Shown here piece by piece: positions 8,731 to 15,097 of a stretch of 15,097 nt of DNA. A program made the position numbers and the translations under genes. The stretch is from Tritrichomonas foetus. Lineage: Eukaryota; Parabasalia; Tritrichomonadida; Tritrichomonadidae. The DNA lies in the NCBI GenBank assembly GCA_001839685.1, contig MLAK01001467.1:1-15097 (forward strand), written 5' to 3'. Under the pieces are notes generated by a model. That model saw only the letters and a program-made list of their open reading frames with translations. It was not told the DNA's origin and searched no databases. Every line of letters starts with the position of its first letter. Within the stretch, counting starts at the first letter, position 1.

Positions 8731-8982
8731 TCATCCAAGAATTTCTGGAATTCGCAAATTTTCATATTCTCGAACTGAAAGGAAGGGGATTCTGCCATCA
8801 ATGATTTTTTCTGTAATTTCTTCACTTTTTTGAAAGATTAAGTGAGAGAAAGAAAAATCGATTCGAGCATTTCTTCTTCGGCTGCGAACAACGGTGAGCT
8901 GCTCCTTGATGATGCGTGGGTGAATAGGCTCACTTGTAATGTGAGGGAATTTCTCTATAGCAGCACCTTCTTGGAAGCTCAT
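8731..8982 (-). CDS. Hypothetical 83-aa protein
   Basis: I do not recognise this protein. The frame is open further upstream to 9072, but the ATG at 8980-8982 is chosen because TCATT (8996-8992 on the minus strand) is a perfect trichomonad initiator that gives a 12-nt 5' UTR. The upstream extension would add 30 hydrophobic, low-complexity residues encoded by very AT-rich DNA. The resulting protein starts MSFQEGAAIEKF, has a basic patch RSRRRNAR at about residues 33-40, and ends IPFLSVREYENLRIPEILG. No signal peptide or membrane segment is apparent. The coding part is more GC-rich than its flanks, which supports a real gene. The basic patch could bind nucleic acid or be a localisation signal, but that is speculation. 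It is transcribed in the same direction as the phosphatase gene, about 1.15 kb upstream of that gene's start, so the two are unlikely to share a transcript. Confidence 0.6.
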   Translation of the reverse strand: MSFQEGAAIEKFPHITSEPIHPRIIKEQLTVVRSRRRNARIDFSFSHLIFQKSEEITEKIIDGRIPFLSVREYENLRIPEILG

Positions 8983-8991
8983 TTTATAAAA

Positions 8992-8996
8992 AATGA
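8992..8996 (-). promoter_or_regulatory. Initiator of the 83-aa gene
   Basis: The minus strand reads TCATT at this site, matching TCA(+1)Y(T/A), with the A+1 at 8994 and the ATG 12 nt later. Confidence 0.55.
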
Positions 8997-9463
8997 AATA
9001 ATATATTTTTAAAAATGAGATGAAATTTGAATTATTGACTTTCTGATGCGCATAAAAAGTATAGAATTCCATTGTAGAATTGCGAAATTTTGAAGGGTTA
9101 TAAATTAGTTATTTCACAATTGAGTGGAATCTTTGTATTGTTTTAAGAAAAGCAAAGTATAAAAACATTGAAATATATTGTGAGGGAATTGGTGCTAAAT
9201 CCATTGAATAATTCTATATATTCAATTTGAAAAGAAAAACGAAGAAAAAAGTCATTCAATTATTGTGATTTTATTTTTTAAGTTTTGAATTTCATCTACA
9301 TCGAAATGATCATTCTATTTAAATTCGAAATAATTATTTAATTTTGTGGATTTCTATTCAAAATAAATGATTCATATCAATATGCCCATCACAAACCTAT
9401 GAAATTGATAAGATGCCGCAGAGCAAGAAAATAACTCACTCAAACTCTAATTTTTACACGGAC

Positions 9464-9468
9464 TCACA
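9464..9468 (+). promoter_or_regulatory. Initiator-like site before a short coding remnant
   Basis: TCACA matches TCA(+1)Y(T/A) exactly and lies 6 nt (A+1 to ATG) before the ATG at 9472. A second match, TCACA at 9389-9393, precedes other short frames in the same island. Confidence 0.4.
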
Positions 9469-9471
9469 ATT

Positions 9472-9575
9472 ATGAGTGAGGAAAAAAAAATCATTCGCCG
9501 AAAATAGTGAGGGTGGTTGGCTGGTCAGAAAAAGGCAGGTCCACTTGCAAAACGACGAATTTTGATTTTGAGTAA
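9472..9575 (+). pseudogene. Short gene-like segment with a frame break at an A9 run
   Basis: The ATG at 9472 follows an initiator but its frame stops after 11 codons at a TAG. A homopolymer of nine A (9482-9490) lies inside those codons. Beyond that run, a different frame continues (KIVRVVGWSEKGRSTCKTTN and a few more residues) to a TAA at 9573, in a TAAAG context that fits the trichomonad polyadenylation signal. A one-base difference in the A run would join the two parts into about 34 residues. The segment is GC-richer than its surroundings. It may be a small gene with a sequencing error, a frameshifted relic, or chance. Competing frames (one from ATG 9413) are also partly open, so the reading frame is not certain. 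Confidence 0.3.
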
Positions 9576-10725
9576 AGTTTGTTCGTTTCAGTTATTTTCA
9601 ACATCAGGCATATGATATTGGTGTGATCAAACCAGGAAAAAAAAATTGTGATTTGCGGATATTTGCACTCATCAAAGTAAGCACCGGTGTTCTGGAGAGA
9701 AAGATGTTTTTGATCTTTATATATATATATATATTTCTGTCATCCTTTAGTTTTTATTGATCACTAAAAACCGATTTCGAAGCATTTATTTTTGAGATTT
9801 TTTAAAATAACTTTATCTCGATATTTAACATCAACATTTATCCACTATTGAATATTTATACTAAGTATATTGTTGATTATTGTTGATTAAAATTAAATAA
9901 AAATATAGTGGAGAAAATTTCGATAACATGAAATTTATATATTAAAACTTTTTTATTTTTGGAAATTTAGACAAACCTATATATGATGACAAGTACATAA
10001 AATTAATAAGCATGATCCTCACAGTATTGATTGAAATATTCAGTTTTTTTTGGTTCGACAAAATCATGGTTGTGGTGAACCGCTCTCAAACGAAATATGT
10101 TAAAATGTTATAATTATAGATATGATTTCAAAAATGTTACAGCTTTTTTGTAGTTCAATATTTTTCTCGTAAGATAAGCATCTTCCCAATAAATGGTCTC
10201 TAAATTTCATGATGACCGTTTTTTACGACGATAGTCTACTTTTTTATAGATTATTTGGTCGAACAATTGGCAATTGGCTCGATAATGAGATGAATTGTAA
10301 TATTTATCATATTTAATTCAGTAGGATATTTTCAGGTTATGTATTTATACTATTTGTACTGTTAAATTTTCATGCTCTCCACAAATCGGAAATTTCTTAT
10401 TTTTTATTTTTGCCTCCTCTACCTCCATATAAAATATTTCTATCAATTTTCTAATCGCTTTTTTCATTTAGCCATGACAAGTGTTTGAATTATCAATTAA
10501 ATTAAATGCCATCATGGAATCCATTGGATTTAACGAATTCGTGAGCTATCATATTTTTGAATACTTTTGAAAGAATACGATTAAATAACTCAGAATCTAT
10601 CATGATGATTATCATCTAATATCTTGAAATAAAGTCAAGAAAAATTAGATTTTTCGAATGTTTATTCTCACTAAAAATATTTATTTATTCTTTATATAAC
10701 CAAGAAAATAATTTCAGAAAAAAAA

Positions 10726-10857
10726 TATAAAACAGACATCGCAGACATACAACTATGGGGGTGAAGAGTTAAACCATACTGTCCATGGTGAACCTACCTT
10801 TGTTGAAAGGTTGAGTTATTTAGTTTAGAGTGATCTGGAGAAGAGAATTTCGCAAAT
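10726..10857 (-). other. Candidate structured non-coding RNA locus
   Basis: This GC-richer block lies immediately beyond the 3' end of the tRNA gene. It contains two adjacent perfect 5-bp hairpins (read on +): ACCAT-ACTGTCC-ATGGT and CCTTT-GTTG-AAAGG. No coding frame fits. On the minus strand it runs into T4 and then T8 (10725-10718), a plausible RNA polymerase III stop, and GGTTCACC resembles a weak B box. I could not match it to 5S, SRP, RNase P or spliceosomal RNAs by eye. Strand and ends are guesses. Confidence 0.25.
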
Positions 10858-10864
10858 AAAAAAA
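10858..10864 (-). terminator. RNA polymerase III terminator of tRNA-Gly
   Basis: A7 on the + strand reads as T7 on the minus strand, starting 5 nt after the tRNA 3' end. A run of four or more T is the usual polymerase III terminator. Confidence 0.75.
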
Positions 10865-10868
10865 TTGT

Positions 10869-10939
10869 GCGTCGACCGGGAATCGAACCCGGATCTCAAG
10901 CTTGGAAGGCTCACATGATAACCTCTACACTATCGACGC
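10869..10939 (-). tRNA. tRNA-Gly, anticodon UCC
   Basis: A 71-nt cloverleaf on the minus strand. The acceptor stem GCGTCGA/TCGACGC pairs over 7 bp. The D arm carries GTG/CAT with a loop containing AGAGG. The anticodon stem TGAGC/GCTTG (two G-U pairs) holds the loop CTTCCAA, giving anticodon TCC, which reads GGA. The T arm CCGGG-TTCGATT-CCCGG is perfect, with a 4-nt variable loop. There is no intron and no encoded CCA. Internal A and B boxes are intact and a T7 terminator follows. The antisense frame MRRPGIEPGS is the usual artefact of translating this gene backwards. Confidence 0.95.
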
Positions 10940-12253
10940 GTTCCTTTGTTCTCAAATTATTGACACTTTATATATTGATAAATTATGTTTTCTTGAATAA
11001 CCTTCACTCCAACGATATTATTTCCACAGTAAATTTACTATCTATAACCAATCACAATTAAAGTTCATACGTCATCATTTAGATATGTGCATAAAAAGGA
11101 GCCCATTGATTTGCTAATAAATAAATTTTGGAATAGTTTTTTCCTCAAAATTATTCGTAAAATATGGTTATTTGATCTGAGGATATTTAATTTCGGATCC
11201 GAAATCCCATTTTCGGAATGTGAAATTTTTCACCATCAATTTGACCTTTAATTACAACTTCACAATTCTGCTTAATTGTTAATTCCAACAAGAATAAGAA
11301 TATAATTCACATTTAAAAGGACATAAATGCTCAAGTAACACATTTAGAAAGCATGATAAGTTCATTTTTTATGAATCAAGATTATATTCCTTGGGAATGA
11401 TGATTTTTCCAAATAATAAATAAAAATTATTGAAAAAGTTCAATTATTTTCTGTGTAAAAATGGTCGATTGAAAACGAATATGAAAGATTCAAATTCACC
11501 CTGTCTTGTGAATTGGGTGTAAAAAAGCTAAATTTTAAAGACCACAAAAAACTATACAAGAATAGATTTTAATTCACATCTTTTGAAAAAATTGTGAAGG
11601 TGGTGTGAAATTGAATGAAATGTGTAATTTGATAATAACTTAATTAAGATTATCATATGTATAACAGTTTCTCATTCAAAACATGAAGAATCTAATTTTA
11701 CAATATTCTCATCAAATACGATGAATAATATTTATTGATCAGTCTTTTTATACGGTTTTATTTATCAGCGTTTTTTCGATTCTCAAAAAATCGAACATTC
11801 AAAATGAGACAAAATATAAGTTAATTTAATCACATGATATGTTTACTTTTTTGGATAAAAAAAGACTCCTATGATTAAATTGGGAAAACCAATATTCGAA
11901 TTTGATAATCAATTTTTTGAAATAAAGAATAAAAAACTCTCAATGAAAAAAACTCATGATATCTTTTTCTTATATATTTGAAAATAAACTCAGTTATTCA
12001 ATTGATTCATCATTTTTCTATTTGGAATTAAATTCAAAATATGCAAAATTTTCAAAAACAATCGTTTAAATAAAATAATTGAATTCATACGGTTTTAAAT
12101 GAATTGAAAATCTAAACGATTTCAGAATTAAAAACCAAGTAAAAGACGAACTTTTCTAAAGTCTTTTCAAAAAAGAAATTTTCTAACAAAATAATCAACA
12201 GTTGTATAGAAAAAAATCCAAAGAAAATATTGAAATATCGAAAAAAAAAGTAA
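10940..12253. other. AT-rich intergenic region
   Basis: I see no gene here. It holds a perfect 16-bp palindrome ATTTCGGATCCGAAAT at 11190-11205 and, close by, the hairpin GTGAAA-TT-TTTCAC at 11220-11233. The remainder is A/T-rich with short homopolymers. Confidence 0.5.
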
Positions 12254-12261
12254 ATTTTTTG
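12254..12261. repeat. Left 8-bp target-site duplication
   Basis: ATTTTTTG directly precedes the left inverted repeat and is identical to 13358-13365, which directly follows the right one. The sequence is T-rich, so part of the match could be chance. Confidence 0.55.
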
Positions 12262-12282
12262 AGATGTATACAAACCAAATAG
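12262..12282. repeat. Left terminal inverted repeat
   Basis: A 21-bp end that pairs with 13337-13357 with three mismatches (element positions 7, 15 and 18). Identity with the window-edge copy extends further, to at least 37 bp, showing that this end is shared between elements beyond the inverted repeat. Confidence 0.65.
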
Positions 12283-12371
12283 TCTTAACGTACNAAATNA
12301 CTNAAATGATCCTTATCATCAGTATTACTTAATACCATCAGTCAAAAATCAAAACCCAAATAGCTAAAAGA

Positions 12372-12470
12372 ATGACGAAAATTTCCCTTATCGCAAACTT
12401 CGCAAATGGCCGAATTCAAAAATATTTCGAAAATGATTCTGAAGAAGCTATTGTTTCAGTTTTCGGGTGA
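12372..12470 (+). pseudogene. Short open frame inside the element
   Basis: A 32-codon frame from an ATG at 12372, starting MTKISLIANFANGRIQKYF and ending at TGA 12468-12470. Its local base composition is more balanced than its surroundings. There is no initiator nearby and no recognisable family. It may be a fragment of a former transposon gene or a captured host gene. Confidence 0.2.
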
Positions 12471-12669
12471 ACAGCTTTCAGTCAATTGTTAAATCTATTT
12501 TTTATAGTTATGAGCCATATTTATTCATAGTTTTGAAATTTTGCAACAATTAAACCGAAAAAAGAGCGATTTTGGAGAAAGCCTAAAAAAAAATTGTGAG
12601 AAGCTTTTTTTCCAAGAATCACAAAGATTATAATACTGCTTCCCATAATTCTATTTACACTTCTTCTAT

Positions 12670-12689
12670 CGATTTTTAATTAAAAATCG
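12670..12689. repeat. Perfect 20-bp palindrome inside the element
   Basis: CGATTTTTAATTAAAAATCG equals its own reverse complement. It lies between the two coding-like fragments of the element. Confidence 0.85.
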
Positions 12690-12763
12690 CGAAAATTTTG
12701 ATAGTTTTAACTCAGTGATGTTGAATTAATTCAATTTCCATTTGACAAATATGAATGTATTGA

Positions 12764-12979
12764 AATCTTTTCTGTCATAAAATTTTAGTATATGAAGAAA
12801 ATAGACTGGCAGTCCTCAACAGCACATTCTCAAGCAGGGATACAGATACAACGATTGAAAGACCAAATCAAGAAAAATGGAATCCAATATGTTTTTTTCC
12901 AGACTCGATGCCAAGTGAATTTTCTGATGACTCGCCATTTAGATGGCAAAACATTCGTAATCTTCTCATTGATGCCTAA
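12764..12979 (+). pseudogene. Gene fragment without a start codon inside the element
   Basis: A 71-codon open stretch follows a TGA at 12761 and contains no ATG in its first two thirds. Its translation includes LVYEENRLAVLNSTFSSRD, then EKWNPICFFPDSMPSEF, and ends RWQNIRNLLIDA at a TAA. That TAA sits in TAAAT, matching the trichomonad polyadenylation signal. The composition is protein-like and better than in the overlapping ATG-initiated frame at 12792-13052, which runs into a T-rich hydrophobic tail. It looks like the 3' end of a gene caught in, or left over from, the element. The family is not recognised. Confidence 0.35.
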
Positions 12980-13336
12980 ATTTTTTTTATTTATATCAAA
13001 ATTATTAATATTTTTTTTATACTTCATTTTTGTATTTTGGAAAACATTATAATTTTCGATGGAGGGTCATATGATAATAAAAAGCACGATTTATGATAAG
13101 AAATAATCAAGATATTAATGCTATAAAATCCCTTTTTATCTCAATAATTCTCAGAAATTTCTGTGGGGTTTATTTTTTTCTCACAATTTTTTTTTGGATT
13201 TGGTTTTCTCTGTATCTTGATTTTTAAATTATAATATTTATATATTATTAATAGGATTACAATTAAATAATATTTAGATGACAATAATATCAACAATTAT
13301 TCATTTAGATCTCTCAATAGTCTTCTACATCTAGAG

Positions 13337-13357
13337 CTAGTTAGTTTGTACACATCT
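13337..13357. repeat. Right terminal inverted repeat
   Basis: CTAGTTAGTTTGTACACATCT is the reverse complement of the left end with three mismatches. It is followed immediately by the 8-bp direct repeat. Confidence 0.6.
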
Positions 13358-13365
13358 ATTTTTTG
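13358..13365. repeat. Right 8-bp target-site duplication
   Basis: ATTTTTTG, identical to the copy at 12254-12261 on the other side of the element. Confidence 0.55.
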
Positions 13366-13472
13366 ATTAAAAAAAAACCATGGGATATTCAAAGTCTGAA
13401 ATTGAACAAACTGGTATAGAATTCACACTTAATAATTGATTTTGGTTAACACAAAAAGTTCAAGACACTTTT

Positions 13473-13477
13473 TCATA
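13473..13477 (+). promoter_or_regulatory. Initiator of the Myb gene
   Basis: TCATA matches TCA(+1)Y(T/A). The A+1 at 13475 gives a 14-nt 5' UTR before the ATG at 13489. Confidence 0.6.
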
Positions 13478-13488
13478 TTAAATAAAGA

Positions 13489-14379
13489 ATGATTGATCGA
13501 TCGCCAATAGTGGAGACAGCCATGCGGATTGTCCGTGAATCGGAGCATTTCCTCACGCCAGAATTAGAAGACAAGATCAAACTATCACTTTACTCACTCA
13601 CATCTTCGCTTTTATCTCACAACAAAATATTGGCCTCGTCAGAATCTCAAAACAGTTCCGCCAATTCTTGCCTTGTTGATTCCCGCGAGGCTTTGGAGAA
13701 GACCGAGTCGCTTTTCATGGAGGAAGGAATTAGTCTCAATGCAATTAGACATATTCAGAGGCTATGCAGCTTGACAAATGCACCACTCCCTCCACCTGGG
13801 GCGGCCCTCGTCTCCAACAGGAGTGGCCTCTTTCAAATGGTCAAAGTCTCAGATCGTAAATGGACCCATGATGAGGACGACCGTTTACTTGTAGCCGTGT
13901 CACTTTTTGGATATGATAATTGGTCGAAAATTTCACAGTTTGTCGGGTCAGGCCGCTCAAGGGCCCATTGCCTTCAAAGATGGATAAGAACATTAAACCC
14001 ATTTATCAGCAGCGAGCCGTGGAGCCAGGAAGAGGATAACATGTTATCCAAAAATGTTGATCAATTCGGTGAACACTCATGGATAACAGTCGCTTCAAAA
14101 ATGGGGAATAGAACAGACCTCCAATGCAAGTACAGATACGGGCAGTTAACAAACATGATCCACGGTCCGATATCCTCGAGAGACCAAATTGAATCGCCAA
14201 CGATCAAAATTGGCACAATATCTGATTTATCATCAAGTTTGACAGCAAATCTGACAAATGGGATTTCCCCGAATTTGTCAACAGAAAATATTGGCAACTG
14301 GCATGGATTTGAACTCGTTTCGCTTATGAACAGCTTGAAATTGACAGGTAAAGTGCAGAAGCCCTTACCTGTGCCTTAA
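13489..14379 (+). CDS. Myb-like DNA-binding protein with two SANT/Myb repeats
   Basis: The protein is 296 aa. Two Myb repeats lie at about residues 122-171 and 175-222. The first has the classic spaced tryptophans Trp125, Trp145 and Trp165 with the recognition helix SRAHCLQRW. The second has Trp178, Trp198 and, in place of the third tryptophan, Tyr217, with the helix RTDLQCKYRY. This R2R3-like pair matches the many short Myb proteins of trichomonads, several of which bind promoter elements and control iron-responsive and other genes; this one's target is unknown. Residues 1-120 are probably helical near the N-terminus (AMRIVRESEHFLTPELEDKI) and otherwise unrecognised; the C-terminal 75 residues are Ser/Thr/Asn-rich. 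It is expected to be nuclear. The start is supported by an initiator 14 nt upstream. The gene is noticeably less AT-rich than the kinase gene. The element at 12262-13357 ends 131 bp before the ATG and may affect its promoter. Confidence 0.88.
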   Translation: MIDRSPIVETAMRIVRESEHFLTPELEDKIKLSLYSLTSSLLSHNKILASSESQNSSANSCLVDSREALEKTESLFMEEGISLNAIRHIQRLCSLTNAPLPPPGAALVSNRSGLFQMVKVSDRKWTHDEDDRLLVAVSLFGYDNWSKISQFVGSGRSRAHCLQRWIRTLNPFISSEPWSQEEDNMLSKNVDQFGEHSWITVASKMGNRTDLQCKYRYGQLTNMIHGPISSRDQIESPTIKIGTISDLSSSLTANLTNGISPNLSTENIGNWHGFELVSLMNSLKLTGKVQKPLPVP

Positions 14380-14454
14380 TTCAATGTGTTATTTGTTTTA
14401 CCATGTTTTTGTTTTTATAAACTTTGTTGATTAGATCCACTCTGTTATTCTGAT

Positions 14455-14514
14455 TTTAAATGTCTGAGATGAGATTTAAATGTCTGAGATGAGATTTAAA
14501 TGTCTGAGATGAGA
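14455..14514. repeat. 20-bp minisatellite, three copies
   Basis: TTTAAATGTCTGAGATGAGA is repeated exactly three times at 14455, 14475 and 14495. A degraded continuation follows (TGTAGATGCTTGAGAG). It begins about 75 bp after the Myb stop codon. Confidence 0.95.
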
Positions 14515-15033
14515 TGTAGATGCTTGAGAGCAGAAAATGATAATTAGAAAGATATTTATTAACGACGAATATCATTATTTTATGTAGAAATAGCATGTCA
14601 CGTGAATTAAAGAAGTGGGGAAATATGAGAAAGAACAATCGAATAAAACCAAAAGATTTTTTCATGTGGCATTAGAACAATCATCTAGGCTGGTCATAGA
14701 ATGCAAAACGTTATTCTATATGATGAAAACAAAAATTTTCAATAATTAATTCCATATGAAAATGCTGAGATTTTGATGATTTATGAGAAGAACACTTCAA
14801 GAAGCTTCAACTTCAAAGATAAAAATGAAACTTAGGTCGAGGACAAGATTTTTGTCATTGCTATGACAGCGGATTCTCATCACCTTAGAGCACACCTTTA
14901 ATTTAAAAACACTAAAACTGATTAATATTATGTAGAAAAAGTTTTATCTTTTAGTCGATTGTTTTAAAGCATATCTCAAAAATTCGTCATTTTAGGTTTA
15001 TTTTGTAAATATTATCACCTAACCTCCTATATG

Positions 15034-15088
15034 AAAGGTTTACAAAATGGTCCCCCAAAGATTTTGTGGGACCATCCCATAAACCTTT
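15034..15088. repeat. 55-bp imperfect palindrome near the window end
   Basis: The outer arms AAAGGTTTA (15034-15042) and TAAACCTTT (15080-15088) pair perfectly. After a 4-nt non-pairing step on each side, ATGGTCCC pairs with GGGACCAT, followed by one mismatch and CAAA/TTTG, within 15047-15075. Read from the right edge, the strand begins TGGTAGGACAAAGG, which loosely resembles Tc1/mariner ends with GGACAAA. This suggests a fold-back element or paired transposon ends cut by the window edge. Confidence 0.6.
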
Positions 15089-15097
15089 GTCCTACCA

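Larger units (their letters stand above)
8997..10717. other. Long intergenic region with one gene-like island
   Basis: Mostly AT-rich and featureless. Exceptions are the GC-richer island at about 9391-9575 (separate entry) and a TA dinucleotide run at about 9718-9734. A 27-codon minus-strand frame at 10345-10428 (MEVEEAKIKNKKFPICGEHE at its start) ends in TAAA but has no initiator and is not called. Confidence 0.45.
12262..13357. mobile_element. 1.1-kb non-autonomous DNA transposon-like element
   Basis: The ends are inverted repeats: AGATGTATACAAACCAAATAG at 12262-12282 and the reverse complement of 13337-13357, matching at 18 of 21 positions with the outer six identical. An identical 8-bp direct repeat (ATTTTTTG) flanks both ends. 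The left-end sequence recurs inverted at window positions 1-37, so it is a multi-copy sequence. Three N at 12294, 12299 and 12303 lie just inside the left end, as expected where repeat copies were merged or badly resolved. No transposase is recognisable. An 8-bp duplication is typical of hAT or P-type elements, but the AGATGT ends do not match family consensuses I know. It most likely moves, or moved, with enzymes supplied elsewhere. Confidence 0.6.
14380..15097. other. Intergenic region to the window end
   Basis: Beyond the Myb stop there is no recognisable gene. TATAAACTTTG near 14417 supplies a TAAA that could be the Myb polyadenylation signal. The region holds the 20-bp minisatellite at 14455-14514 and the palindrome at 15034-15088. 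Confidence 0.5.

Noticed and set aside
8983..9072. Thirty-residue N-terminal extension of the 83-aa protein
   Set aside because: The initiator at 8996-8992 lies within it, and it is low-complexity AT-rich sequence.
10345..10428. 27-codon minus-strand frame starting MEVEEAKIKN
   Set aside because: It reads like protein and ends in TAAA but is short and has no initiator; chance is likely at this composition.
10867..11061. 64-codon + strand frame starting MRRPGIEPGS
   Set aside because: It is the antisense translation of the tRNA-Gly gene, a well-known artefact.
12792..13052. 86-codon ATG frame inside the element
   Set aside because: The overlapping frame 12764-12979 has better protein-like composition and ends in TAAA; this one runs into a T-rich hydrophobic tail. 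I cannot fully exclude it.
12262..13357. Assignment of the element to the mariner family
   Set aside because: Mariner elements duplicate TA, whereas the flanks here show an 8-bp duplication, and no D,D-type transposase was recognised.

Overview
The window looks like nuclear DNA from a parabasalid protist, most likely Tritrichomonas foetus or a close relative. The sequence is very AT-rich and intron-free, with long non-coding gaps. Its gene content fits: a TKL-like kinase fused to a long Sel1-repeat array, a two-repeat Myb protein, and an FCP1/SCP-type phosphatase. Three of the four main coding regions have the trichomonad initiator TCA(+1)Y(T/A) 8 to 16 nt before the ATG. The species is an inference; no rRNA or other diagnostic marker is present.

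Layout, left to right. Positions 1-37 are one end of a repeat that recurs, inverted, at 12262-12298. Positions 397-564 hold a small GC-richer coding remnant broken by a TGA. About 1.5 kb of AT-rich DNA follows, with a T21 and an A34 run. A kinase/Sel1 gene occupies 2147-6262 (+), but an in-frame TAA at 5462-5464 splits it into a 1105-aa kinase-plus-Sel1 protein and an in-frame Sel1 remainder. A 22-bp minisatellite (6549-6663) lies between it and a convergent phosphatase gene (6791-7582, -). An 83-aa orphan gene follows on the same strand (8731-8982, -), then a short gene-start-like segment (9472-9575) whose frame is broken at an A9 run. A tRNA-Gly(UCC) gene lies at 10869-10939 (-), and beyond its 3' end sits a GC-richer block with two hairpins. 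At 12262-13357 there is a 1.1-kb non-autonomous inverted-repeat element flanked by an exact 8-bp direct repeat. The Myb gene (13489-14379, +) starts 131 bp beyond the element. The right edge carries a 20-bp minisatellite and a 55-bp imperfect palindrome.

The genes do not form an obvious pathway. Kinase, phosphatase and Myb protein are separate regulatory genes of families that are large in trichomonads. The least described parts are the inverted-repeat element with a third copy of its end at the window edge, the nonsense-split kinase, and several short coding-like remnants. I found no CRISPR, toxin, viral or operon-like system.
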